From: Collinsella aerofaciens
Lineage (GTDB): Bacteria; Actinomycetota; Coriobacteriia; Coriobacteriales; Coriobacteriaceae
Length of the DNA stretch: 45,583 nt
Assembly (NCBI RefSeq): GCF_005845035.1
Contig: NZ_SPFO01000003.1
Coordinates: 127,888 to 173,470 of the forward strand
Direction of reading: 5' to 3'
Every line of letters begins with the position of its first letter. Position 1 is the first letter of the stretch. The translations under genes and the position numbers were made by a program. This document shows, piece by piece, positions 7,171 through 15,620 of this stretch. A model generated the notes under the pieces. That model worked only from the letters and a program-made list of their open reading frames with translations. It was not told the origin of the DNA and ran no database searches.

Positions 7171-8208
7171 TTAGGCCTTATCCGACGGACCGCCAAGGCG
7201 GATGCGCGGGTCGAGGAATGCATAGCTAATGTCGACGAGCAGGTTGATCACCATGACGACGACAACGATGAGCGTAACGCCGCCCATAACGATGGGCCAG
7301 TCACGCATGCTAATGGCGCGATAGACCTCATAGCCGATACCGGGCCAGTTAAAGACCGTCTCGGTCAGGATGGCGCCCGAAAGCATGCCGCCAAAGTCGA
7401 CACCAATATAGGTAACGACGGGGATGAGTGCATTCTTAAGCGCATGCTTGACGATGATCGCGCGATTGGAGAGACCCTTGGCCTTTGCCGTACGGATGTA
7501 ATCCTGGTTCATGACGTCAAGCAGCTGCGAGCGCATAATGCGGGCGGCGTAAGCGGTCGAAACCGAAGCCAGCGTAATGGTCGGAAGCACATAGTGCATC
7601 CAATCCTGATACTGAGAGCTGGAACCGCCGGCACCCGAGATCGGCATGGAGATTGCACCGCCCGTGGCATCCTTGAGGATGACGCCAAAGAACAGCTGCA
7701 GCAACATACCGAGCCAGAAGGCCGGGACCGCAACGAGGATCGACGTGGTGAGCGTTACCAAAATATCCCAGAAGGAATAACGCTTTACCGCCGAAATGAT
7801 ACCCGCACCGATACCCATGATTGCCTCGAGCACGATGGCGCACGCGGCAAGTTTGATCGTATACGGATACTTCTGGGCAAAGATATCCGTAACCGGCAGC
7901 TTGCGCTGATACGAATTGCCCAGATCGCCATGAAGCAGGCCGTTCATGTAATACAAGTAACGGTCCACGAGCGACGTTTGAACGGGATCGCCGTTCTCGT
8001 CAAGGATCGCGTTGCCGTCCTCGTCCGACTGGACTAGGTGATAGCGGACGCGAAGCTGAAGCTCCACCTCGGGGGACAGAGCCTTGTCTCCACCGATCAG
8101 CTTGATCGGATCTCCCGGCACGATATTCTGGAGGGCGAACAGAATCAGCGTAACGCCCAAAAACACCGGGATGAACTGAAGCACACGTTTAACGATGTAC
8201 TTACCCAT
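7171..8208 (-). CDS. oppB: Oligopeptide ABC transporter permease OppB/DppB
   Basis: A 345-residue inner-membrane permease. The N-terminus (YIVKRVLQFIPVFLGVTLIL) and the motif VPGDP are typical of the DppB family. A loop of about 60 residues between the first and second membrane segments contains an acidic, Asn/Gly-rich stretch. The coupling loop TAKAKGLSNRAIIVKHALKN and the C-terminus ending in DPRIRLG are present. The ATG at 8208 follows GGGGAG by 5 nt. It is separated from oppA by a 156-nt gap with a hairpin, which would let the binding protein be made in excess over the permease. Confidence 0.93.
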   Translation of the reverse strand: MGKYIVKRVLQFIPVFLGVTLILFALQNIVPGDPIKLIGGDKALSPEVELQLRVRYHLVQSDEDGNAILDENGDPVQTSLVDRYLYYMNGLLHGDLGNSYQRKLPVTDIFAQKYPYTIKLAACAIVLEAIMGIGAGIISAVKRYSFWDILVTLTTSILVAVPAFWLGMLLQLFFGVILKDATGGAISMPISGAGGSSSQYQDWMHYVLPTITLASVSTAYAARIMRSQLLDVMNQDYIRTAKAKGLSNRAIIVKHALKNALIPVVTYIGVDFGGMLSGAILTETVFNWPGIGYEVYRAISMRDWPIVMGGVTLIVVVVMVINLLVDISYAFLDPRIRLGGPSDKA

Positions 8209-8238
8209 ACCACTCCCCTATCTAGGGATTAACCTAAA

Positions 8239-8268
8239 TGGGATGCCGATCGCCAGACCGGCATCCCA
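8239..8268 (-). terminator. Intercistronic hairpin between oppA and oppB (attenuator-like)
   Basis: The 10-bp stem TGGGATGCCG/CGGCATCCCA with a 10-nt loop lies between oppA and oppB. On the minus strand it is followed only by a weak TTTAGGTT tract, so partial termination or mRNA stabilisation is likelier than full termination. This fits the common pattern of high binding-protein and lower permease expression. Confidence 0.6.
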
Positions 8269-8364
8269 AAATTACCATCAGCCAGTTTACCCCAGGTTAG
8301 GGAGAACTGTATGTTTCCCATGAGGTCTACGTAAATACTTGACCCTCACGGAAGCTGCAAACTC

Positions 8365-10041
8365 TTAGGCGAGCTCAGCGGTACCCAGCTCGGCATGCTT
8401 CTGCGGATCGACATAGAGGTGCTTGATGCGATCGGAGCCGACGATGGTGTGCGTGTAGAACATCACCGGGATGACCGGGCAGTCGGCAGCGACCATTGCA
8501 TCGGCCTCCTGCATCTTAGCGACGCGCTCCTCGTCGTCAACAATAGTACGAGCCTCGTCGACCTTGGCGTCGAACTCGGGGTTGCTGTAACCAGAGCGGT
8601 TGTCGCCACCGAGGGAGTCGGAGTGGAACAGCGGATACAGGAAGTTGTCCATGATCGGGTAGTCGGCAATCCAACCCAGACGACCGAACTGATAGTTAAA
8701 GTTCTGATACTGCTCGAGCAGGGCAGACCACTCGGGGGTATCGGAGACAGCGGTAACGCCAACCTTGGCGAGGTCGCCGATGATGGACTCCATGATCTCC
8801 TTGTGACCGCCGTCCTGGTTGTAGGAAAGGGTCACGCTAATGCCACGATCCCCGTTAGCGCCAGCGGGAGCAACCTTGTCGAGGTACTCGTTAGCCTTGT
8901 CGACATCGTAGGCGCAGAACTCCCATGCGCCCTCCTTGTAGCCATCGATGCCCGGAGGAACAATGCCGTCGGCAGGGGTACGGGTACCCTTGAAGATGGT
9001 CTTGCAGATGGCCTCACGGTTGATGGCCAGGGAGATGCCCCTACGCAGGTCGGCGTTGTTGAACGGCTCGGCCGTGGTATTGCAGGTCAGATAGTACGTG
9101 GAAGGCTCGGCGCCGAGCAGCATGCGCTCGCCGTCACCCATGGTGTAGCCGTCCTTGGACACGCCGCGATCCTTCTTGGCGGCATCGATCTGAGCAACGG
9201 GAACGTCGCAGACATCGAGGTTACCGGCCTGGAACTCCTTGTAAGCAGTCTCCATGTCCTTGATGACCTGGAAGTGGATGCCATCGATCTTGGCCTTGTC
9301 GCCATAGTAATCGTCGAACTTCTTGAGGTTGATCTCCTGACCATCCTCCCACTTGCCGTCCATCATGAACGGGCCGTTACCGACCGGTGCAAGATAGAAG
9401 CTCTTGACATCGGACTCGGCGCACTCGGGAACCGGGGCCAGAGCCGGGTGAGAGGCGACGAAGGGGAAGTCGGCGTAAGCGGAAGACAGCTTGACGACGA
9501 GGGTCTCATCGTCGGGGCAAGTAACACCGCTGAGCTCGGTAGCGTTACCGGCAAGCAGGTCGTCATAGCCCTCGACCATAGAAAGGTGATAGGAGACCTC
9601 GGAAGGGCCGTACTCGGTAGCGATGGCCGACTTGGTGTTGACCAGACGCTCCCAACCGAGCTTGAAGGACTTGGAGGTAACGTCGTCACCGTTGTGGAAC
9701 TTGGCCTTCTTGATCTTGAAGGTGAACTCGGTGGCGTCCTCGTTGGCCTCAAAGGACTCGCAAGCCAGCGGAACGATCTCGCCCTTCTCGGCGTCATAAG
9801 AGGTCAGAGCATCAAAGAGCTGGTACTCGACCTGAGTGCCCTGGTCCTCCTGGACGTTATAGGGGTCGATGCAGACCGGGTTGTTGATGTAGAAGTTCAG
9901 CGTCGAACCGGACTCAGAACCGGAAGCGTCGCCGCCCTTCTTGCCGCATGCGGCAAGAAAAGCCATGGAGCTCGCAGCAAGGGTACCGCCGACAAAGGCG
10001 CGACGACCCATAACGGGCTGGTGGAACATAGAATCAGCCAT
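8365..10041 (-). CDS. oppA: Oligopeptide-binding lipoprotein OppA/DppA (SBP_bac_5)
   Basis: A 558-residue extracytoplasmic solute-binding protein. The signal has a twin-arginine pattern (GRRAFVGG, Arg residues 12-13) and a lipobox LAAC, so it is probably a Tat-exported lipoprotein anchored to the membrane. The mature part follows the SBP_bac_5 pattern (VTSKSFKLGWERLVN, VGNGPFMMDGKW, FNNADLRRGISLAINREAI). The ATG at 10041 follows AAGGAGG by 5 nt; a longer frame reaching 10188 has no such support and would destroy the signal peptide. It is first in the opp operon, with a promoter about 90 nt upstream. Ligand type is inferred from the family. Confidence 0.92.
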   Translation of the reverse strand: MADSMFHQPVMGRRAFVGGTLAASSMAFLAACGKKGGDASGSESGSTLNFYINNPVCIDPYNVQEDQGTQVEYQLFDALTSYDAEKGEIVPLACESFEANEDATEFTFKIKKAKFHNGDDVTSKSFKLGWERLVNTKSAIATEYGPSEVSYHLSMVEGYDDLLAGNATELSGVTCPDDETLVVKLSSAYADFPFVASHPALAPVPECAESDVKSFYLAPVGNGPFMMDGKWEDGQEINLKKFDDYYGDKAKIDGIHFQVIKDMETAYKEFQAGNLDVCDVPVAQIDAAKKDRGVSKDGYTMGDGERMLLGAEPSTYYLTCNTTAEPFNNADLRRGISLAINREAICKTIFKGTRTPADGIVPPGIDGYKEGAWEFCAYDVDKANEYLDKVAPAGANGDRGISVTLSYNQDGGHKEIMESIIGDLAKVGVTAVSDTPEWSALLEQYQNFNYQFGRLGWIADYPIMDNFLYPLFHSDSLGGDNRSGYSNPEFDAKVDEARTIVDDEERVAKMQEADAMVAADCPVIPVMFYTHTIVGSDRIKHLYVDPQKHAELGTAELA

Positions 10042-10137
10042 GCCATCCTCCTTATGAGATAGGACAAAGTAAGTTCGGTCGGGCAACGTCAAGACAGCCC
10101 AATCGAACCATTCAAACGCGGTCCGCCGTTTTGGCTG

Positions 10138-10166
10138 GTTATACAAAGCGGACCAACGTATTGCAA
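10138..10166 (-). promoter_or_regulatory. Promoter of the opp operon
   Basis: On the minus strand TTGCAA (10161-10166) is 17 bp from TATAAC (10138-10143), close to the sigma-70 consensus. This would give a leader of roughly 90 nt before the oppA ATG. No other good promoter was seen in the 10042-10280 gap. Confidence 0.6.
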
Positions 10167-10280
10167 TATAGTAGCGCATTTTATGCACGATTTGGGGCTA
10201 ATTCCGGTTAACGGTCGAGATTTTCTTTAGTTGGGCGAAGTATATGAGGATATTTTGACTCTGTTACAAATATGTAAACA

Positions 10281-10306
10281 AAAAGGGTCCCGCACTTGCG
10301 GGACCC
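10281..10306 (-). terminator. Rho-independent terminator of secG
   Basis: The 10-bp stem GGGTCCCGCA/TGCGGGACCC with a 2-nt loop is followed by a run of T on the minus strand, 26 nt after the secG stop. An A-run precedes it, so it could also work on the other strand. Confidence 0.92.
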
Positions 10307-10332
10307 TTTTCAAGTATTTATGCGGCTCGTGA

Positions 10333-10587
10333 TTAGTAGCCCACGATGCCCTGCGGGAAGAAGAACATGCACAGCACGACGCACACGGCAAACACGACAG
10401 CCATGATGACGGTCAGGCGGTCAAGGTTCTGCTCCATAACGCCCGTGGCAGAGCTGGAGTTATACAGCGAGCTGGCAATCATATCCGAAACGCCGGTACC
10501 CTTACCGGAATGCATCAGGACGAGAATCGTCAGCGCCACGGCAGAAACAGCCCAAACGACAAACAGAAGAATCTGGAACGGACCCAT
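10333..10587 (-). CDS. secG: Preprotein translocase subunit SecG
   Basis: An 84-residue membrane protein with two hydrophobic helices (about residues 4-26 and 60-78) joined by the loop LMHSGKGTGVSD typical of SecG. It is an accessory part of the SecYEG channel at the cytoplasmic membrane. AAGGAGC precedes the ATG by about 6 nt. It follows gpmI but is separated from it by a strong terminator, so it is probably transcribed on its own. A place at the end of the gap-pgk-tpi block is typical of actinobacteria and other Gram-positive bacteria. Confidence 0.93.
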   Translation of the reverse strand: MGPFQILLFVVWAVSAVALTILVLMHSGKGTGVSDMIASSLYNSSSATGVMEQNLDRLTVIMAVVFAVCVVLCMFFFPQGIVGY

Positions 10588-10691
10588 AGATAAGCTCCTT
10601 AATAGAACAGTTCAAACTCCAGTACTGTACCACAATCCCCCGCTCTCCCCTACCTGCCACTCAAGGACGGGGTGGAAATGGCAGAAATACC

Positions 10692-10724
10692 AAAAAGGGG
10701 GTTGTCCGGTTGTGGACAACCCCC
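10692..10724 (-). terminator. Rho-independent terminator of gpmI
   Basis: The 11-bp stem GGGGGTTGTCC/GGACAACCCCC with a 6-nt loop is followed by TTTTTGG on the minus strand, 27 nt after the gpmI stop. It ends the pgk-tpiA-gpmI transcript. Confidence 0.93.
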
Positions 10725-10751
10725 TTGCTAGAAAACGGTATTTGTTTTCTA

Positions 10752-12305
10752 TTAGGCCTCGGTAGCGAGCACGCGGCCCGTCATCTCGGCGGAAGGCTCA
10801 ATACCAGCCATGGTGAGCATGGTCGGAGCGATATCGGAAAGACGGCCGTCCTCGATACCGGTGAGCTTGGCCTTCTCATCAACGATGATGAACGGCACGC
10901 GGTTGGTGGTGTGAGCCGTAAACGGATGCTTGGAACCGTCGGAAGCAACGTCAAACATGTGATCGGCGTTGCCGTGGTCGGCGGTAATCAGCGCAAAGCC
11001 GCCCTTGGCGAGAATCGCCGGGACAACCTTGGACAGGGCGTCGTCAACAGCCTCGACGGCCTTAACGGCGGCGTCGAAGACACCGGTGTGACCAACCATG
11101 TCGCAATTCGCGAAGTTCACGATGTAGAAATCAGCGCGATCCTCGTTGATGGCAGCGACAAGCTTCTCGGTAACCTCGGGAGCGCTCATCTCGGGCTGCA
11201 GATCGTAGGTAGCGACCTTGGGGGAAGCGACGAGTACGCGCTCCTCGCCCTCCTTGGGCTCCTCGATGCCGCCGTTGAGGAAGAACGTCACGTGGGCGTA
11301 CTTCTCGGTCTCGGCGGTGTGCAGCTGCTTCAGGCCATTGGCGGCGATAACGTCGGCCAGGACGTTCTCGGGGAACGTCTTGGGGAAGGCGACCTCGACG
11401 TCAAACGTCGGATCGTACTCAGTCATCGTCACAAAGTGCGAAAGCTTGATCTGCTCGCGCTCAAAGCCGTCGAACTCCTTGTCCGTGAACACGCGGGTCA
11501 TCTGACGGGCGCGGTCGGGACGGAAGTTGAAGAAGATGGCCGCGTCGCCCTCGTGGATGCCCTCGTTGTGGGCAGCGAAGGGCTCGACGAACTCGTCGCC
11601 GCGCGGATCCTTCTCGTAGTAGGCCTTGATACCGGCAACGGGGTCGGTATCAGCATCGGACGCGTTGACCATGACGTCGTAGGCGCGCTGGATGCGCTCC
11701 CAACGATTATCGCGGTCCATGGCCCAATAACGGCCCGAGACGGTGGCAACGCGAGCGTCGCAACCGGTCTCCTCAGAGATCTTAGCCAGGAAGGCGCAGA
11801 ACTCACTCATGTAACCGGCACCGGACTGCGGGTCAACGTCACGGCCATCCATGAAGGCGTGGACGCGAACGGTCTTGACACCATGCTCGGCAGCCATCTT
11901 GACCAGAGCCTCGACGTGGTTCATGTGAGAATGAACACCGCCAGGGCTCATAAGACCCATGAGGTGGAGAGTCTTGCCGTCAGCCTTGACGTCGTCCATA
12001 GCCTTGACGAAGACCTCGTTCTTGGCGATGGAGCCATCCTTGATGGCGTTGTTGATGCGCGAAAGCTCCTGGAACACGATGCGGCCGGCACCGATGTTGA
12101 GGTGACCCACCTCGGAGTTGCCCATCTGACCGTCGGGAAGGCCCACGTCCTCGCCCGAAGCACCGAGCGTGGTGTGAGGATACTTCTCGTACAGGCTATC
12201 AAGGAAGGGCGTCTTGGCAGCGGCGACGGCGTTCTCGCCATCGGCCGGAGCCAGGCCGCAGCCGTCCATGATGATCAGGAGTGCAGGAAGATGACGCTGT
12301 GCCAT
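10752..12305 (-). CDS. gpmI: 2,3-bisphosphoglycerate-independent phosphoglycerate mutase
   Basis: A 517-residue cytosolic enzyme that interconverts 3- and 2-phosphoglycerate using two metal ions (usually Mn) and a phosphoserine intermediate. It has the N-terminal metal motif IIMDGCG, the catalytic-serine motif GQMGNSEVGHLNIGAGR, the metal motif DHGNAD near residue 440, and the family's usual length. The ATG is 5 nt after the tpiA stop, so it belongs to the pgk-tpiA-gpmI operon. gpmI is not part of the core actinobacterial block I know, and enolase, its usual partner in firmicute clusters, is absent here. Confidence 0.95.
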   Translation of the reverse strand: MAQRHLPALLIIMDGCGLAPADGENAVAAAKTPFLDSLYEKYPHTTLGASGEDVGLPDGQMGNSEVGHLNIGAGRIVFQELSRINNAIKDGSIAKNEVFVKAMDDVKADGKTLHLMGLMSPGGVHSHMNHVEALVKMAAEHGVKTVRVHAFMDGRDVDPQSGAGYMSEFCAFLAKISEETGCDARVATVSGRYWAMDRDNRWERIQRAYDVMVNASDADTDPVAGIKAYYEKDPRGDEFVEPFAAHNEGIHEGDAAIFFNFRPDRARQMTRVFTDKEFDGFEREQIKLSHFVTMTEYDPTFDVEVAFPKTFPENVLADVIAANGLKQLHTAETEKYAHVTFFLNGGIEEPKEGEERVLVASPKVATYDLQPEMSAPEVTEKLVAAINEDRADFYIVNFANCDMVGHTGVFDAAVKAVEAVDDALSKVVPAILAKGGFALITADHGNADHMFDVASDGSKHPFTAHTTNRVPFIIVDEKAKLTGIEDGRLSDIAPTMLTMAGIEPSAEMTGRVLATEA

Positions 12306-12310
12306 ATGTC

Positions 12311-13078
12311 CTACTCGCCTGCCTTGACGACCATAGAGGCGAAGTCGGCAGCCTTGAGCGAAGCGCCGCCCACGAGGGCGCCGTCAACGTCGGGCTTGGC
12401 GACGAGCTCGGCGATGTTGCCGGGCTTGGCGGAACCGCCATACAGCACGCGGATGCCGTTAGCGAGCTCCTCGCCGAACATCTCCTTGAGGGTCTCACGG
12501 ATAGCGCCGCAGACCTCCTGAGCGTCCTCGGCGGTAGCGGTCTTGCCGGTGCCGATGGCCCAGATGGGCTCGTAGGCGACGACGACCTGCTTGGGGCAGG
12601 TGATCTCAAGACCAGCAAGGCCAGCCTTGACCTGGTTCACGACGTGCTCGACATAGGTGCCGGCCTCGCGGACCTCGAGGGACTCGCCGCAGCAGAAGAC
12701 GGGAACAAGACCGGCGGCAACGAGGGCCTTGGCCTTCTTGTTCTGGTCCTCGTCAGTCTCGTGGAAGTAGTCACGACGCTCGGAGTGGCCGATGATGCAG
12801 TAGGTGCAGCCAGCGGACTTGAGCATGTCGCAAGAGGACTCACCGGTGAAGGCACCCTTGGCCTCCCAGTACACGTTCTGTGCACCGAGGGCGATGGGGG
12901 CAGCCTGAATGCGGTCATGAACCGTGGTGATGTCGATGGTCGGAGGGCAGACGAGCACCTCGACGCCAGCCGGAACCTCGGGCAGAGCCTGAGCCAGCTC
13001 GTCGGCGAGCTTGGCGGCCTCGGCGACGTCGTTGTTCATCTTCCAGTTACCAGCGATAAGAAGGGTGCGATTAGGCAT
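12311..13078 (-). CDS. tpiA: Triosephosphate isomerase
   Basis: A 255-residue TIM-barrel enzyme interconverting dihydroxyacetone phosphate and glyceraldehyde 3-phosphate. It has the substrate Lys in GNWKMN, the catalytic His in IGHSERR, the catalytic Glu in YEPIWAIGTGKTA, and the phosphate-binding YGGSAKP and VGGASL loops. The ATG overlaps the last 8 bases of pgk, with GGAGG inside pgk about 10 nt upstream, so translation is coupled. An upstream extension to 13141 in the same frame is not supported. Confidence 0.96.
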   Translation of the reverse strand: MPNRTLLIAGNWKMNNDVAEAAKLADELAQALPEVPAGVEVLVCPPTIDITTVHDRIQAAPIALGAQNVYWEAKGAFTGESSCDMLKSAGCTYCIIGHSERRDYFHETDEDQNKKAKALVAAGLVPVFCCGESLEVREAGTYVEHVVNQVKAGLAGLEITCPKQVVVAYEPIWAIGTGKTATAEDAQEVCGAIRETLKEMFGEELANGIRVLYGGSAKPGNIAELVAKPDVDGALVGGASLKAADFASMVVKAGE

Positions 13079-14261
13079 CGAGAAGCGCCTCCACTCCGGG
13101 CAGGGCCTTACCCTCGACGAGCTCCATGGAAGCGCCACCACCGGTGGAGATCCAGCTCATCTTGTCGGCCAGGTTGAACTTGTTGACAGCTGCGACGGAG
13201 TCACCACCGCCGATAATCGAGGTGCAGTCGGCCTCAGCAACAGCCTCGGCGATAGCCTGGGTGCCGTGAGCGAAGTTATCGAACTCGAAGACGCCCATGG
13301 GGCCATTCCAGAACACGGTCTTGGCGCCCTTGACGGCCTCGGCGTAAAGTTCCTCGGTCTTGGGGCCGATGTCCATACCCTCACGATCGTCGGGGATAGC
13401 GTCGGAAGCGACAACCTCGGGGACAGCGTCCTCGCCAAAGTGATCGGCAACGCGGTTGTCGATGGGGAGCAGGATCTTGACGCCCTTCTCCTCGGCCTTC
13501 TTGAGCATCTCGCCAGCGCGCTCGACCCAGTCCTCTTCCTTGAGGGACTGACCGACGGACAGGCCCTGAGCCAGGAAGAAGGTGTAGGCCATACCGCCAC
13601 CGATAATCAGGGTGTCAGCAGAGTCGATGAGGTGATCGAGAACGCCGATCTTGGAGGAAACCTTGGAACCGCCGACGATGGCGACGAAGGGGCGCTCGGG
13701 CTCGGCGAAGATGCCGGTCAGCGTGTCGACCTCCTTCTCGAGCAGGAAGCCGGCGACGGCAGGCAGGTAAGCGGCGGGGCCCACGACGGAACCCTGGGCG
13801 CGGTGAGCGGTGCCGAAGGCATCGAGAACGAAGACGTCACCATAGGAAGCGAGCTTCTTGGCGATCTCGGGATCGTTCTTCTTCTCACGCTTGTCAAAAC
13901 GGACGTTCTCGAGAACGAGGACCTTGCCCGGCTCGACGGCGGCGACAGCCTCAGCAGCCTTCTCGCCGTAGGTGTCGGCGACAAAGGCAACGTCGAGACC
14001 AGAGAGCTCAGCGAGCTTCTTGGCGACGGGCTCAAGGGACAGCTCGGGCTGGAAGCCAGTGCCCTCGGGACGGCCGAGGTGGCTCATGAGGATGACGCGA
14101 GCGTTGTGCTCAACGAGGTAGTTGATGGTGGGCAGGGCAGCCTTGATACGGGTGGTGTCGCCAACGACGCCATCCTTGATAGGCACGTTAAAGTCAACGC
14201 GGACGAGAACGCGCTTTCCGTCGACATCGATGTCGCGGACGGTCTTCTTGGTAAAGGCCAT
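13071..14261 (-). CDS. pgk: Phosphoglycerate kinase
   Basis: A 396-residue two-domain enzyme making ATP from 1,3-bisphosphoglycerate. It shows the N-terminal motif RVLVRVDFNVP, the MSHLGRPEG substrate loop, VGGSKVSSKIGVL, the nucleotide-side motif FWNGPMGVFE and the hinge/C-terminal GGGDSVAAV and STGGGASMELVEG. The ATG at 14261 follows AAAGGT by 10 nt and gives the usual family length; a longer frame to 14297 is not supported. It is the first gene after the gapA terminator, so it is fed by read-through or by a promoter I could not place. Confidence 0.96.
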   Translation of the reverse strand: MAFTKKTVRDIDVDGKRVLVRVDFNVPIKDGVVGDTTRIKAALPTINYLVEHNARVILMSHLGRPEGTGFQPELSLEPVAKKLAELSGLDVAFVADTYGEKAAEAVAAVEPGKVLVLENVRFDKREKKNDPEIAKKLASYGDVFVLDAFGTAHRAQGSVVGPAAYLPAVAGFLLEKEVDTLTGIFAEPERPFVAIVGGSKVSSKIGVLDHLIDSADTLIIGGGMAYTFFLAQGLSVGQSLKEEDWVERAGEMLKKAEEKGVKILLPIDNRVADHFGEDAVPEVVASDAIPDDREGMDIGPKTEELYAEAVKGAKTVFWNGPMGVFEFDNFAHGTQAIAEAVAEADCTSIIGGGDSVAAVNKFNLADKMSWISTGGGASMELVEGKALPGVEALLDA

Positions 14262-14284
14262 GTTTGCTTCTACCTTTCGTACGT

Positions 14285-14307
14285 GTCTGCCTCCCATTAC
14301 GGCAGAC
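14285..14307 (-). promoter_or_regulatory. Hairpin in the pgk leader
   Basis: GTCTGCC/GGCAGAC (7 bp) encloses a 9-nt loop, 23 nt before the pgk start codon and 9 nt after the gapA terminator. Placed there it could stabilise the 5' end of a processed pgk mRNA. The role is inference. Confidence 0.4.
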
Positions 14308-14316
14308 GATTTCTTA

Positions 14317-14364
14317 TAAAAAGGGCGCGACCCTAGGGTGTAAGCCCTATAAGGCCGCGCCCTT
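14317..14364 (-). terminator. Terminator between gapA and pgk
   Basis: On the minus strand AAGGGCGCG pairs with CGCGCCCTT around an inner, partly paired CCTTATAGGG segment, followed by TTTTATAAG. It lies about 40 nt after the gapA stop and would make gapA mRNA more abundant than the downstream genes. Confidence 0.82.
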
Positions 14365-14401
14365 CTTTAGACGCTCAACGAGCTATTCGCTAAAAGCTAA
14401 A

Positions 14402-15427
14402 TTAAGCAACGAACTTCTCGAAGTACTTGATGGTGCGGACCATCTGAGAGGTGTAGGAGTTCTCGTTGTCGTACCAAGAGGTGACCTGAACGAGGGTCTG
14501 GCCGTTGCCGAGGTCAGAGCACATGGTCTGAGTGGCGTCGAAGATGGAGCCGTGGGTCTCGCCGATGATGTCGGTGGAGACGATGTCGTCCTCGTTGTAA
14601 CCGAAGGTCTCGGAGATGGTGGCAGCGTAGGCCTTCATAGCAGCGTTGACCTCGTCGACGGTGACCTTCTTGTCAACGACAGCGTAGAGGTTGGTGATGG
14701 AGCCGGTCGGCGTCGGGACGCGCTGGGCGGCACCGATGAGCTTACCGTTGAGCTCGGGGAGAACCAGGCCGATAGCCTTGGCAGCACCGGTGGTGTTGGG
14801 GACGATGTTGACGGCGCAGGCGCGGCTACGACGCTTGTTGCCCTTGCGCTGCGGGCCGTCGAGCGGCATCTGGTCGCCAGTCCAGGCGTGAATGGTGGTC
14901 ATGATGCCGGACACGATGGGAGCGAAGTCGTTCAGACCCTTGGCCATCGGGGCGAGGCAGTTGGTGGTGCAGGAAGCAGCGGAGATGATGTTGTCCTCAG
15001 CGGTCAGCGTCTCATGGTTGACGTTGTACACGATGGTGGGCAGATCGCTGCCGGCCGGAGCGGAGATGACGACCTTCTTGGCGCCAGCGTTGATGTGGGC
15101 CTGAGCCTTAGCCTTGCTGGTGTAGAAGCCGGTGCACTCGAGAACGACGTCGACGTCGAGGTCGCCCCAAGGCAGGTTGTTGGCGTCGGCCTCCTTGTAG
15201 ATCTTGATCTCCTTGCCGTCAACGGTGATGGAATCCTCGCCAGCAACGACCTCGTGATCGCGAGCGTAGTTGCCCTGCGTGGAGTCGTACTTCAGCAGGT
15301 AAGCGAGCATATCGGGAGAGGTGAGGTCGTTGATAGCGACGATCTCGGAGCCCTCATGACCGAACATCTGACGGAAAGCCAGACGACCGATGCGACCGAA
15401 GCCGTTAATAGCAACCTTTACTGCCAT
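14402..15427 (-). CDS. gapA: Glyceraldehyde-3-phosphate dehydrogenase (type I, glycolytic)
   Basis: A 341-residue NAD-dependent enzyme forming 1,3-bisphosphoglycerate. The Rossmann start [15 protein letters not shown], the catalytic Cys motif SAASCTTNC, a [13 protein letters not shown] loop in place of the more usual motif there, and the C-terminal [14 protein letters not shown] are all present. The ATG at 15427 follows AAGGAG by about 7 nt and matches the family start; a longer frame to 15529 is unsupported. It starts the gap-pgk-tpi block directly after whiA and has its own promoter and terminator. Confidence 0.96.
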   Translation of the reverse strand: MAVKVAINGFGRIGRLAFRQMFGHEGSEIVAINDLTSPDMLAYLLKYDSTQGNYARDHEVVAGEDSITVDGKEIKIYKEADANNLPWGDLDVDVVLECTGFYTSKAKAQAHINAGAKKVVISAPAGSDLPTIVYNVNHETLTAEDNIISAASCTTNCLAPMAKGLNDFAPIVSGIMTTIHAWTGDQMPLDGPQRKGNKRRSRACAVNIVPNTTGAAKAIGLVLPELNGKLIGAAQRVPTPTGSITNLYAVVDKKVTVDEVNAAMKAYAATISETFGYNEDDIVSTDIIGETHGSIFDATQTMCSDLGNGQTLVQVTSWYDNENSYTSQMVRTIKYFEKFVA

Positions 15428-15500
15428 TGTGTCTCCTTTCGTAAGGCCCCCGCGAGCTACAGCGCCCGCCGTTGAGGCCCACAAACTAACCACTCGCCTA

Positions 15501-15529
15501 ATATACCTTTTTTTTGACTTGAATTTCAC
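15501..15529 (-). promoter_or_regulatory. Candidate gapA promoter
   Basis: On the minus strand TGAAAT (15524-15529) is 17 bp from TATATT (15501-15506), with an A-rich spacer. An imperfect inverted repeat (15523-15546, core CGAG-AATG-CTCG) covers the -35 and its upstream side and could be an operator. The -35 is weak; the -10 is good. Confidence 0.45.
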
Positions 15530-15620
15530 GAGAATGCTCGAAATTGAAAATCAAATTTGCGTTAAAACGCTTTAAAGAATAAAATAGCAGCTAAATCCGT
15601 ATATAAGTCGATACTTTAAC

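Noticed and set aside
10710..12521. A 603-codon plus-strand frame over gpmI, with similar ones over oppA (8395-10062) and uvrA (33168-35219)
   Set aside because: All are exact shadows of well-recognised genes on the minus strand and have no domains of their own or ribosome binding sites.
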